Shown here: positions 27,577-37,625 of the stretch, one piece after another
How the letters are laid out: each line of letters starts with the position of its first letter
Numbering within the stretch: the stretch's first letter is position 1
Assembly: GCF_002104995.1 (NCBI RefSeq)
Contig: NW_024468254.1
Coordinates: forward strand, 1,054,001-1,118,000
Direction: 5' to 3'
DNA: 64,000 nucleotides
Origin: Linderina pennispora
Taxonomy: Eukaryota > Kickxellomycota > Kickxellomycetes > Kickxellales > Kickxellaceae
Notes under the pieces: generated by a model
Told to the model about the DNA's origin: nothing
What the model saw: the letters and a program-made list of their open reading frames with translations, nothing else
Databases searched by the model: none
Translations under genes and position numbers: made by a program

Positions 27577-29832
27577 TTAAGACGCGCCGGCGGATGCTGC
27601 TGCTGCCAGCATTTCCTTGTAGTTGGCCTTTCCGTACTGTGCCAGCTTGCAGTGAGTTGATTCCATGCCCCACCAGTGCGGCAAAGCGACGTTCTGGAAA
27701 GCATAGTATGTAACAATGCCCGAAATTGCAAGGCCACAGTCGAGGCCAGCCGACAATGAGAAGGCATAGCGCTGCCAGCCACGGTTGAAGAGCCTTCCCC
27801 ATAGGAAGTTGAGAGCAAAGCAGCCAACCCACCAGTTGAAATATACGTGGGATGGTGCGGGTGGCATGTAGCCCGAGGCGATAAACAGCATGGGGGTGTG
27901 GATGTGCTTGACCCAGCTATCCGGATACTTGCGCGTGTAGAGCCAGAATGGAATAGGAAGCAGCAGGCCGAGAATGAACAGGTACATCATCGAGTGGTAT
28001 ATCGATTCCGTTCCAAACATGCGCTCAGGGCCGACCAGACCCCAAATAACCGATGCCGAGAAGAAGGTGTTGGCCTGCAGACATGTAAACGGCATACCTT
28101 CCGGCGTGCACATGCCCTTGATCGTGTCCATGAGCCAGAAGGCAACACCAAGCTGAACAAACGAGCAGATGATGGTACCGGCAAGCTGCGCGAAGAACAG
28201 GGCGCGAGGCGGCACCTTCATGTAGTGGCCGAGCTTCTGGTCTCCGAGCAGCGACAGGGCCTGGGTCATGGTGATGTAGCCGTACACCTTGAAGGTAACG
28301 TTGGCGATGGGATCGCCTGGCTTAGCGTAGCCGATTATGAACTCGGTGATCACATTGAGGCCAGGCTGCTGGTTGCTCAGTGCCTGGATGATACCGATGG
28401 GGATGGTGAAAATCAGAGGAATCACGGTCGCCAGGATGACGTAGTACCAGTTCATCATACCCCAGACCTCGCATGTCACAATCGCCAGAGCGAAGGTGAT
28501 GACGAAGGTGATAGCGTACCACCAGTGCGGGACCTCAGGGTAGCGGCGCATCAGCTTGGCATGGATATCGTCGTTCATCGAACGCGACTGGCGCACGCGC
28601 TGGACGATCTCCTTGCCGTAGTGGAGAGCAATGTAGACGAAGAGGTTAATCAAGGCAGCGAAGCTTAGACCGTAAGTCATGGCGTACGTGAACGTCATGC
28701 GCAGAGGACCATACGACGCGTATTTCTCAACATCCAGGTTATCAGTAGGCGTCATAACTTCGTGAATGTTAAATACGCTTCCGTTGGTTGTGTATAGAGT
28801 CGCCGTGTAGATGGGCATTAGCTGGGTGTCCCACACATTCTTGTAGTAGCCGATCGGGGTCGCAATCCACATGATAATGACGAAGCCGGCAAAGACGTTG
28901 CAGCAGTAGACCCACGGAATGGCAATCGGCGACTGTGTGTAAGCCGACGAGATGTAACTCCAGTCGAGCGAGAAGTTGAGCATGCCCACACCATGCATCG
29001 CATCTCCAAGCTGGTTGGCGATAATGTTGTCTGGAGCAGCAAAGCACAGGATGCTTATAAAGCTGAGAGTCGGGAAGATGACCCCAGGGATAAAGTACCA
29101 GCAGAAGCTACCGAGGAACGCAATCCAGAACACATGTGTCCTAGTGAGCCGGCTGCCAAAATTCGACAGCTCGTGGAAGGTACGGAACAAGGTGACGCTG
29201 ATGAGGTTGGCAGGCCAAATCATGGCGGCGGGGTAGACGAGGAACTCGCGCGAGAAGCCAGCGAACGAGTAGCCCATGATCTGCGAGGTCAGGATGAAGA
29301 GAATCGAGGGGCCGAATCCCATCTCCGACTTGTAATACATGCGCTTGATGGTGACCACATCAATGCCGTATGTCGTGCTGACTGATGCACCCGCAAAGAT
29401 GGAGATGAGCACATGCTCCTTGATGCTGAAGGGACCGGGATTCAGCGTCCACCGGAAGCCAAACGTGTTGAACTGGCGCTTGGGCAGCACCAGCGCCATC
29501 AAATAGCCACAGGGAAAGGATACTAGCTGCACGACATAGCCGCCGAGTGTGATGGGGTTCTCACGGAACCAGTAATACTGGTTGATGAACGCAAGACCGG
29601 CAGCGAATATGACACCAAGGACACATGAGCGGAACGTCAGGCACGGCATGTTCGGGTCGTCTTTGTTGGAGACTGCTATCCGCACCATCTCGATCGGCGA
29701 GTCCTCCTCTTCCTCATCCTTCTCGCTATCAAAGACCTTGTCAGCAGCTGGCATGTCGAGGCTGTATTCCTGATCTACAAACCCAGCCTGGCTCCTGTCG
29801 TCTATAGCCTGTTGGCCAGTAGCAGTAAACAT
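27577..29832 (-). CDS. Oligopeptide transporter, OPT family, 751 aa (tandem copy 2)
   Basis: Starts MFTATGQQAIDDRSQAG. Same architecture as copy 1: acidic tail ending EEEEDSPIEMVRIAVSNKDD, NPGPFSIKEHVLISIFAGAS, SRSMNDDIH loop, LNVITEFIIGYAKPGDPIAN, VIWGLVGPERMFG and a C-terminal WWGMESTHC (WWGN in the others). It shares long stretches of identical DNA with copy 3 (see the 215-bp tract) and further short identical stretches with copy 1, more than selection on protein would require. Predicted plasma-membrane peptide/H+ symporter. TATA box at 29937. Confidence 0.96.
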   Translation of the reverse strand: MFTATGQQAIDDRSQAGFVDQEYSLDMPAADKVFDSEKDEEEEDSPIEMVRIAVSNKDDPNMPCLTFRSCVLGVIFAAGLAFINQYYWFRENPITLGGYVVQLVSFPCGYLMALVLPKRQFNTFGFRWTLNPGPFSIKEHVLISIFAGASVSTTYGIDVVTIKRMYYKSEMGFGPSILFILTSQIMGYSFAGFSREFLVYPAAMIWPANLISVTLFRTFHELSNFGSRLTRTHVFWIAFLGSFCWYFIPGVIFPTLSFISILCFAAPDNIIANQLGDAMHGVGMLNFSLDWSYISSAYTQSPIAIPWVYCCNVFAGFVIIMWIATPIGYYKNVWDTQLMPIYTATLYTTNGSVFNIHEVMTPTDNLDVEKYASYGPLRMTFTYAMTYGLSFAALINLFVYIALHYGKEIVQRVRQSRSMNDDIHAKLMRRYPEVPHWWYAITFVITFALAIVTCEVWGMMNWYYVILATVIPLIFTIPIGIIQALSNQQPGLNVITEFIIGYAKPGDPIANVTFKVYGYITMTQALSLLGDQKLGHYMKVPPRALFFAQLAGTIICSFVQLGVAFWLMDTIKGMCTPEGMPFTCLQANTFFSASVIWGLVGPERMFGTESIYHSMMYLFILGLLLPIPFWLYTRKYPDSWVKHIHTPMLFIASGYMPPAPSHVYFNWWVGCFALNFLWGRLFNRGWQRYAFSLSAGLDCGLAISGIVTYYAFQNVALPHWWGMESTHCKLAQYGKANYKEMLAAAASAGAS
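28805..29019 (-). repeat. 215-bp tract identical to 31820-32034 (gene-conversion tract, copy in OPT 2)
   Basis: Read base by base, 28805-29019 matches 31820-32034 without a difference, including synonymous positions, while flanking coding sequence differs. A second identical tract of 107 bp is 29204-29310 against 32216-32322. Confidence 0.85.
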
Positions 29833-30615
29833 GACAAATAATCGAGAGGAATAGAATAAAAATATTATGAAAGAGCAATGGACGACAATGGTGGGGGTGA
29901 GGTGCTGGAGACGCCACCCGCAGATGCTAGAGCTCCTTTTATACCGTTCTTGCTTAGTCTTTTCGCCTTCTTCCTAAGGACAATAGTTGTGCGGTACCAT
30001 TTTGGGCTCGGCCCGCCTACTCTTCATATCCCGATCCGCCTCCCACCTCTGCACCGCGACTACGCATGATTTTCCAGCTTGAGCAAATACGGCAACAGCT
30101 TTGCCCAAATCTCGAGAATCGGGTACGCCCATTTCGTCCAAATAAACAACAACTTATAAAGACTAGCCTTGGAAAGCATTACCGTGCCGCCACGACCTTT
30201 GATGCACGAATGAAACAACGAGCCTTGCTCTGCGAGCTCCATATTGAGGAGCCGAAGGAGGATGTGCAGGGGTGCGCGGAATTCGATCAAAAACACATGC
30301 TGTGTCTCCTCGACCAGAAATGGCAACGCCAAAGCGTCTTGACAGTACAACTTTCCCACCCTCATCAGGCTGCCTATCCTGGCAGTGCTGAATCATTTGC
30401 TGCCGGCTTGCTCAAAACATCGGGAGTGGTTTGGTATTGTCACACACACATGCAAATCATGGGGCCGAACGCCGCTTTGTTTGGCCCACCCTGCCAGCTG
30501 CTCCTGGAATTCCCTCCAAACATCAACCAAAGTGTGCCAAAGAAGAGCATATTATTTGGCAAAAAGGTAGCATTGTCAACAAAAGCTAGACGATATGTGC
30601 AACGGCTAGAGCTGC
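29833..30615. other. Intergenic between OPT copies 2 and 3
   Basis: Promoter of copy 2 (TATAAAA near 29940) and the 3' flank of copy 3. A 191-codon plus-strand open frame at 30066-30641 runs antisense into the end of copy 3 and shows no motif. I see no gene. Confidence 0.5.
29937..29943 (-). promoter_or_regulatory. TATA box of OPT copy 2
   Basis: TATAAAA on the minus strand, 105 bp upstream of the ATG at 29832, a spacing like that at uricase (111 bp). Confidence 0.55.
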
Positions 30616-32850
30616 CTAGGCTGCTACAGGAAGCGCCTTGAATCCATGGGCGGCAAGTGGGCAGTGAGTACCCGCCTCTGGGTTACCCCACCAGTTCGGT
30701 AGAGTGACATTCTGGAACGCATAGTACACAACGATACCTGAAATCGCAAGACCACAGTCAAGACCAGCAGACATTGCGAAGGCATAGCGCTGCCAGCTGG
30801 AGTTCCTGTACTTGTGCCAGATGTAGTTGAAGAAGAAGCAGCCAATAAACCAGTTGGTGTACACCGACGACGGGGCAGGGGGCATGTAGCCCGAGGCGAT
30901 GAAGAGCAGAGGAGTGTGGATGTGCTTGACCCAGCTATCCGGGTACTTGCGCGTGTAGAGCCAGAATGGAATAGGGAGGAACAGGCCGAGAATGAATAGG
31001 TACAGCACAGGGTGGTACGGCGAGGAGCTTCCGAACATGCGCTCAGGGCCAACCAGACCCCAGATAACCGACGCCGAGAAGAAGGTGTTGGCCTGGATAC
31101 AAGTGAAGTGGCCACCCTTCTCGGTACACATCCCGTCGATAGTGTTGATGAGCCAGAAGGCGACGCCGAGCTGCACAAAGGCACAGATAATGGTACCGAC
31201 AAGCTGTGCGACGAACAGGGCGCGAGGCGGCACCTTCATGTAGTGGCCGAGCTTCTGGTCTCCGAGCAGCGACAGGGCCTGGGTCATGGTGATGTAGCCG
31301 TACACCTTGAAGGTAACGTTGGCGATGGGGTCTCCCGGTCTGGCATAACCAATGATGAACTCGGTAATGATGTTGAGGCCGGGCTGTTGGTTGCTGAGGG
31401 CCTGGACGATACCAATGGGGATGGTAAAGATGAATGGGATGACAGTAGCGACAATGACCCAGTACCAAGGCATGAGGTGGAAGACCTGGCAGGTAATGAT
31501 AGCCACAACAAAGGTGATGACGAAGGTGATAGCGTACCACCAGTGCGGGACCTCAGGGTACCGGCGCATCAGCTTGGCATGGATATCGTCCTCCATCGAA
31601 CGCGACTGGCGCACGCGCTGGACAATCTCCTTGCCGTAGTGCAGGGCGATGTAGACGATGAGGTTGATGAGACCAGCGAATCCAATACCGTAGGTCATGG
31701 CGAACGTGAACGTCATGCGGAGCGGCGAGTACGCGTTGAACTTTTCAACATCAAGCATATCACCGTTCCTGACCATGGAGATGTTGTACTTGGCACCGCC
31801 CGTAGTGTACAGCTGCGATGTGTAGATGGGCATTAGCTGGGTGTCCCACACATTCTTGTAGTAGCCGATCGGGGTCGCAATCCACATGATAATGACGAAG
31901 CCGGCAAAGACGTTGCAGCAGTAGACCCACGGAATGGCAATCGGCGACTGTGTGTAAGCCGACGAGATGTAACTCCAGTCGAGCGAGAAGTTGAGCATGC
32001 CCACACCATGCATCGCATCTCCAAGCTGGTTGGCAATGACGTTGTTGGGGGCAGCGAAGCACAGGATGCTCAGGAAGCTGAGAGTCGGGAAAATGACACC
32101 AGGAAGGAAGTACCAGCAGAAGCTACCGAGGAACGCAATCCAGAAGACCTTTGTGCGCGACAGCTTGCCCCAGTTCTGCTTCTCATGGAAGGTACGGAAC
32201 AGGGTGACGCTGACCAGGTTGGCAGGCCAAATCATGGCGGCGGGGTAGACGAGGAACTCGCGCGAGAAGCCAGCGAACGAGTAGCCCATGATCTGCGAGG
32301 TCAGGATGAAGAGAATCGAGGGACCGAAGCCGAGATCCGACTGGTAGTACAGCTTCTTGATGGTGACCACGTCAATGCCGTAGGTCGTGCTGACAGAGGT
32401 ACCGGCGAAAATGGAGATAATAACGTGCTCCTTGATGCTGAAGGGACCGGGGTTGAGTGTCCACTCCCAGCCGAACGTGCGGAACTTCTTCTTGGGCAGC
32501 ACCAGCGCCATCAGGTAACCACAGGGGAAGGACAGCAGCTGCACGACGTAGCCGCCGAGTGTGATGGGGTTATCGCGGAACCAGTAGAACTGGTTGATGA
32601 ACGCAAGGCCAGCAGCGAAGATAATGCCCAGCACCCACGAGCGGAATGTCAGGCACGGCAGGTTGGGGTCGTCCTTGTTGGAGACGGCGATGCGGACCAT
32701 CTCAAAGGGCGAGTCCTCCTCCTCCTCCTCGCCGTCAAAGTGAGCAGCTGCCTTCTCGACATACTTCTCCTCGTCAATGGCGGTGTTGTACTGGGCGGCT
32801 CCGGTTTCGCCCTCGTAGCCGTGAGATTGCGGATATTGAACCTCGGCCAT
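30616..32850 (-). CDS. Oligopeptide transporter, OPT family, 744 aa (tandem copy 3)
   Basis: Starts MAEVQYPQSHGYEGETG, followed by an acidic run and SPFEMVRIAVSNKDDPNLPC. It has NPGPFSIKEHVIISIFAGTS, SRSMEDDIHAKLMRRYPEVP, LNIITEFIIGYARPGDPIAN, KVYGYITMTQALSLLGDQKL, VIWGLVGPERMFG and terminal WWGNPEAGTHC. It is the closest relative of copy 2. The first external loop after the third quarter differs (IDGMCTEKGGHFTCIQANTF against IKGMCTPEGMPFTCLQANTF), which could alter substrate access (inference). TATA-like element at 33044. Confidence 0.96.
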   Translation of the reverse strand: MAEVQYPQSHGYEGETGAAQYNTAIDEEKYVEKAAAHFDGEEEEEDSPFEMVRIAVSNKDDPNLPCLTFRSWVLGIIFAAGLAFINQFYWFRDNPITLGGYVVQLLSFPCGYLMALVLPKKKFRTFGWEWTLNPGPFSIKEHVIISIFAGTSVSTTYGIDVVTIKKLYYQSDLGFGPSILFILTSQIMGYSFAGFSREFLVYPAAMIWPANLVSVTLFRTFHEKQNWGKLSRTKVFWIAFLGSFCWYFLPGVIFPTLSFLSILCFAAPNNVIANQLGDAMHGVGMLNFSLDWSYISSAYTQSPIAIPWVYCCNVFAGFVIIMWIATPIGYYKNVWDTQLMPIYTSQLYTTGGAKYNISMVRNGDMLDVEKFNAYSPLRMTFTFAMTYGIGFAGLINLIVYIALHYGKEIVQRVRQSRSMEDDIHAKLMRRYPEVPHWWYAITFVITFVVAIITCQVFHLMPWYWVIVATVIPFIFTIPIGIVQALSNQQPGLNIITEFIIGYARPGDPIANVTFKVYGYITMTQALSLLGDQKLGHYMKVPPRALFVAQLVGTIICAFVQLGVAFWLINTIDGMCTEKGGHFTCIQANTFFSASVIWGLVGPERMFGSSSPYHPVLYLFILGLFLPIPFWLYTRKYPDSWVKHIHTPLLFIASGYMPPAPSSVYTNWFIGCFFFNYIWHKYRNSSWQRYAFAMSAGLDCGLAISGIVVYYAFQNVTLPNWWGNPEAGTHCPLAAHGFKALPVAA
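31820..32034 (-). repeat. 215-bp tract identical to 28805-29019 (copy in OPT 3)
   Basis: Partner of the tract in OPT copy 2. Encodes the same central membrane segments of both transporters. Confidence 0.85.
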
Positions 32851-35303
32851 GTTTGGTGCTATGGAGTGGAAATCTCAAATAGTACCAGGTAGCGGAAAAA
32901 GGGTAATATTAAAAGAAGGGGTGATTGAAGTAGAAGTTAAAGATTTGAATAGAATAGAGAGAATAGAAAATAACAAGGGTGGTTGTATAAATCGACTCCA
33001 AGTAATGAACCATCCGGGGGAGGCAGGCGCGCTGTACAATGCTCTTTATACTGGGACGGTGTAGCTGCTCAGCCGTGCCACCCCCGGGTGTCAGCAAACC
33101 GGTTGCCACCCGTTGTCGCACTCCCAGCACGGCCCATTTTTCACCCACGCTGGAAACGCAGCGAAGAACCGGCAGCGACGGCAATCATCATGAGCCAGGG
33201 AGCGCGCAGCCTGTCGCCATGGACGGGGATGCACACATCCTGCGAGGCGTTTGCTGTGCCGGCCGTCTCGCTACATGATTGGCAGAGTGCGCCTATTCAG
33301 TATATTGCAGATGTGTTCTCCCCGTTCCGCGCCTGCCTGCAGATGGAATGCGCAGAGTGGCCATGGGGGTGTTTGCGCGACAGAGACGGGGACCCCTTGT
33401 CGCACATTTTTACAGATAGAACCGGCTATCACGCGAAATTTGGATGCATAGGGACGGCAAGGACAGACGGAGCGACGAGGGGCAGAGTGTAAGCAGATCT
33501 ACCGATGGTCTCTCTGATAGCATTGGACTCGCTCCCTGCAATCGATTGTTATTTGCGCTACCCAGAACAGGCTCTGCTGTGTCAACAGCGCACTCCGCGG
33601 GCACAGCTTCTCTATTTTTTCCTCCCCAACCATCAGTGTGTCATCTGCTCGCAAAATGAACCGACGCAGGCTGGCCGATGGGCATCAGCAGGGAGCACCA
33701 GGTGAGCGCGGTCTGCCAAAACAAGGCATCCAAGGGATCCCGTTGCGTGTGAAATATCGCTGCTACACAAAACTCCGTCCATTAGCAGACTCGTCTGGCA
33801 ATCTCCTCCGCATCTGGCTCCAGGCGCCGGCAGGTTCTTTTTTGCGCAGAAAGAAAAAACCAACAGAAAATGTTCCCACCCCAATAATCGCACGTTGCCT
33901 GCCTGTTCTATCCAGGAATACATGTGATCCGCAGAAGCGTCTGCTGTGCCCATATCGCGGCAGGCGCCGCCTGGGAAGCTCCTCCCGCGCGGAGCGCGCT
34001 ACGCCCGAGCTCGGATTTGGACATGCGTGGGCAAGTGTCGATCTAAATCGAACCTATATATAGTAATCTCGAATTCGATATTGTGCTCTCCTACTGGACA
34101 GAAGCATCGGCGTGGCAATCCTCTGCAAGCACAGCAACCTGCTTCCAAGTAGGCCCTTTCCCTCAGTTCTGCCAACGTCGCAACCGGGCATCCTTGCCAA
34201 TGGGCAAGGAATCACCCCGGCCAGAAAAACAGAACAGGGGGCCGTGCCCATCGAGGTGCAGTGTGCCGATGTAGCTTGCATGTATGGATATTTGGCCGTG
34301 GGTTTTTGTTTGGGTGCAAAAACACCCCCGCATGTCCCGAAGCCAATTGCTACTCCTTTAGCAGAAAGCGGTACCATCGAGCACGCTGTTCCCACGACAC
34401 GAGAAATCAAACAAAACCAGCAAATGCATGGGTGCCAAGTTGCGTTCTCGCAACAAAGTGGCAGCGGCCTCTGGTCTGACAATTGCCTTACTTGACAGCG
34501 GCGAGCTCCAATGTGACAGCTGGTCCATGTTGGAAGGCACATTGACAAAAGGGGCGGTGGTGGAATGCAGGAGTGGGGTAGCATGCTGCCTTCGTTCGAG
34601 GCGCACATTGGAAACGCGCATGCGCCGGGAGTGCTTTTGCTGGCAACTCCGCATTCAGCAGATGCTGATTTCTTCTCCTGCTTTGTGACACAAACGTACG
34701 CGCCTGCATCCCTGTATCGGCTCACCCTATTTGATACCGGTGCCAGGCCGTGCCATCTGCTGAAAGGAGCCGGGTCCCACGGTGCACGGGGACAACTCTG
34801 GAGGTTTTGCTATCAGCCCAGTTCCGCTGGGGGAGGCACAAAGCTGACCTTGGCCCACAGACTCTCAACGCACAACATATGCCCGGGATTTCTTGCTGGG
34901 CGGGGGTGGAAATAGAGGAAGCAGGTGCTAGGTGCGGACTTCAGCCAAATCGGGATTCATTTTATGCAGACTGTAGTTTAAGCAATTACCCGAGTGATTA
35001 ATTAGCGGCTATGTGCTGAGAATTGGCAAGGTGATTCCTTTCGGCTCTACTTTACCTCATTTCAGCCCTATATAGCGTATATGCAGAGCACGTACCGCGA
35101 TACGGATCTAGGGTCCCTGGAATGAAAAGAACGCTCTGTATGTTCTTGTCAAGCAAAAAACCGGTTTGTTATTTCTAAAGGAACACCATCATTCTATTGT
35201 AGAACGTCACTAGAGAAGCTTCGCTATAATGCATGGAAAGCGCTATATTTCATACACAAAAATATTAAACGGCTAGATAGAAAACAAACTCGAAAAATGC
35301 AAA
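32851..35303. other. Intergenic, 2.45 kb
   Basis: Leader and promoter of OPT copy 3 (32851-33060) and the 3' flank of the Ca2+/H+ exchanger. Several frames of 100-220 codons are open on both strands (for example 34054-34725 minus), none with an ATG plus protein-like pattern. No RNA gene recognised. Confidence 0.5.
33044..33050 (-). promoter_or_regulatory. TATA-like element of OPT copy 3
   Basis: TATAAAG on the minus strand, about 195 bp upstream of the ATG at 32850. Confidence 0.4.
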
Positions 35304-36659
35304 CTACCCAGTAACAATATCCTTCGGGTAGAGGAAGTAGGCGACGCCGATAATGACATAGGCGACAATCAGCACCAGGCCCTCGAGCCAGTTCGTGCGG
35401 CCATCGCCAATGATGTAGTTGACCAAAAGCACCGTGACGAACAGGACGACAGTGGTGAATGGGCTGAAGTAAATGGTCATCGGCTGCTTGATGATCCAGC
35501 CGAGCACGCACATGAACGGAGTCACAAACAGCGCAATCTGCAGGCTCGAGCCGACGGCGACGCCAATGGCCAGGTCCATTTTGTTGCGGATAGCGACAGT
35601 TACGGCGGTGACGTGCTCGGCGGCATTGCCAACGATTGGGAGCAGAATCATGCCGACAAAGGCACGCGACAGGTTCCACTTTGTTGTCAATCCATCGATT
35701 GAGTCGACCAGGAACTCGGCACACACGCCAGTCAGACCAGTGATAATAAGCAGGAGTAGGAGCGCCGCCGGAATCGTCAATTCGATGTCCTCCTCGTCAT
35801 CGTCCGGCACATTGTCATGCGATTCAATGTTTTGCAGCGAGTTTGCTGACTGCACATCATCGGGGCTCAGGTAAGCTGCGGCGCTGGGGGTGGCCGGGAC
35901 AGTGGTGCCATCATTTTTGACCAGCTGGGCTGTGGCTTCGCGCTGGTGTGGCTTGAGCGCCGCCAGGTCCTTTTCGGCCTTATCGACCGCCACAAACATG
36001 CCTGCGTGGGTCTTGAGCTGGAACACCAGGTAGGCGATGTAGATGATAAGCAGGAAAATTGACGTGACATGCGACAATGTCAGCGTGCCGCTCTTGAGCT
36101 CGGTCTGGCGGGCCTCGAGCGAATTATAGGCGGCCGGCAGTAGGGTCGACAGAATGGCCATGGCCAGCAGCGACCCGTACGACTGCGCAGCATTGACATT
36201 GAACAGCTGCTCGTTGTTCTTCAGCCCACCGAAGAAGAAACAGCAGCCACCGACTAGCAGCAGGTTGCTTAGAATCGAGCCCACCAGAGAGGTCTGCACA
36301 ATCTCGACTTCGCCCTTGACTAGCGCCAGAATACTAACCAGCAATTCGACTGCATTGCCAAAGGTCGCGTTCAAAAGACCGCCCAGTGTCTCGCCCAGAT
36401 GCAGTGCCAGTTGCTCGGTCGCATACCCCAGAAGGCTGGCCAGGGGGACGATGGCAAAGAAGTTGATTATGAAGACAGCCACGTCCGGGAAGCCGGCCGG
36501 GTGCGAGGCGATGCCGACCGGGACCAGCAAAAGCAGTATGTTGATCCAGCTGTTGAACAGGGAGCGGCGCAGAAGCAGCATGGGCTGGAGAAGACCCGCG
36601 GGCTGGCATTTTTCGTGCTGCGTTGCAGTGAGCTCGGCAAGGTTTGCGGTTGCATTCAT
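35304..36659 (-). CDS. VCX1: Vacuolar Ca2+/H+ exchanger (CAX family), 451 aa
   Basis: Moves Ca2+ (and Mn2+) into the vacuole against H+. Both CAX signature repeats are present: GLLNATFGNAVELLVSILAL in the first half and LPIVGNAAEHVTAVTVAIRN in the second. About 11 hydrophobic segments are interrupted by an acidic loop (SHDNVPDDDEEDIELTIPA) between the two halves, as in Vcx1. The second half contains SLQIALFVTPFMCVLGWI. I start at MNATANLAELT (36659), which gives the usual short cytosolic tail before LFNSWINILLLLVPVG. In-frame ATGs at 36839 and 36941 would add 60-94 basic, Ser/Pro-rich residues. Divergent from the Doa4-like gene. Confidence 0.93.
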   Translation of the reverse strand: MNATANLAELTATQHEKCQPAGLLQPMLLLRRSLFNSWINILLLLVPVGIASHPAGFPDVAVFIINFFAIVPLASLLGYATEQLALHLGETLGGLLNATFGNAVELLVSILALVKGEVEIVQTSLVGSILSNLLLVGGCCFFFGGLKNNEQLFNVNAAQSYGSLLAMAILSTLLPAAYNSLEARQTELKSGTLTLSHVTSIFLLIIYIAYLVFQLKTHAGMFVAVDKAEKDLAALKPHQREATAQLVKNDGTTVPATPSAAAYLSPDDVQSANSLQNIESHDNVPDDDEEDIELTIPAALLLLLIITGLTGVCAEFLVDSIDGLTTKWNLSRAFVGMILLPIVGNAAEHVTAVTVAIRNKMDLAIGVAVGSSLQIALFVTPFMCVLGWIIKQPMTIYFSPFTTVVLFVTVLLVNYIIGDGRTNWLEGLVLIVAYVIIGVAYFLYPKDIVTG

Positions 36660-37625
36660 GGTGTTGGTGCGGACTGGGCTTGGGTGGCGGGCAGTGCGGG
36701 ATAGCGAGGCTCGCGCGCCCAGGCCCCACTCGCTGTTAGAGGTCGAGTGTCTGGGGTGTGTGGGCGGGACAATGGGCGCTTGGGAGTGCAGCGACCGCGC
36801 AGTCGAGCGCTGTCGCAGGAGATTTGAAAACACGGGCATAATTGAAAACAGTGGTGAGATAGACAAGATACTGCAGAGAAAGAAAGTCTTGAGGGATGGA
36901 GGAGTTTGCGACGTGCCTTCATGTCTGACGGGGCGGTTCATGTAGGCAAATCGTTCTTGCTTCCAGCTGTGCTTGTTCGTTTTTTGGGCGTAGAAGAGGC
37001 ATAACCAAACAATTCAACGCAATTGTCGCTCTTGTTCTATGAAGAGTTTTCCGTGCGTTGAATTTCTGTGCACTCTTGCCTTGTGGACAATCCATCTACG
37101 CATCTCCTTTCTGTCATGAAAACAGCAAATCCCTCAACAGATTGGGAGGAGGAACCATGCGGGAGGCTGCTATGGCGCCTGTGCCAAGACAGGTGGAATT
37201 GTGTGTTTCCTCTTTACTCATACGGTTGCTATAGCAAAGCGCAGTGGGTGGTTTCTTGGGGCTACAGTGGCCAAGTGTAAATGGCCCAAAAGGCGTGCCT
37301 GGCGCCCTTGCTGCGTAGTTAATAATAGATTTTGTCTTGCTGCGCAGCACCAAGCAGCAATCCAGGCTCAAAGTAGTCGTGCAGTGGGTGAGGGGCAGAT
37401 GATGGAGATGTGACAGGATTGTGTGGCCAAAGTGCATGTGCGTGATCGCAATCACTAGTAATCTAATCAGCACTAATGCCAAGGCCACACAGTGAGCAAC
37501 GTGCCTCTCAGGTGGGTGTGACATTCCGCTGTTTTTCGATGACGTGCAACTGCAATAGCGTCCTCGCTTTTTTGCACAGGTAGTGCTATATTTATTTCTC
37601 TTTTCTAAATGTACAATTAGGACAA
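36660..37625. other. Divergent promoter region of VCX1-like and DOA4-like genes
   Basis: The part up to 36941 may be N-terminal coding sequence of the exchanger if an earlier ATG is used. The rest shows no gene. The last 60 bp before 37626 are AT-rich. Confidence 0.5.

Noticed and set aside
32008-32892. Long plus-strand frames opposite the OPT genes (also at 27847-28668, 31012-31836 and 24603-25307)
   Set aside because: They recur in all paralogues at the same places because they are antisense of conserved coding sequence.
34054-34725. 223-codon minus frame in the gap after the OPT array
   Set aside because: Cys- and Met-rich without periodicity, not supported by start context or motifs.
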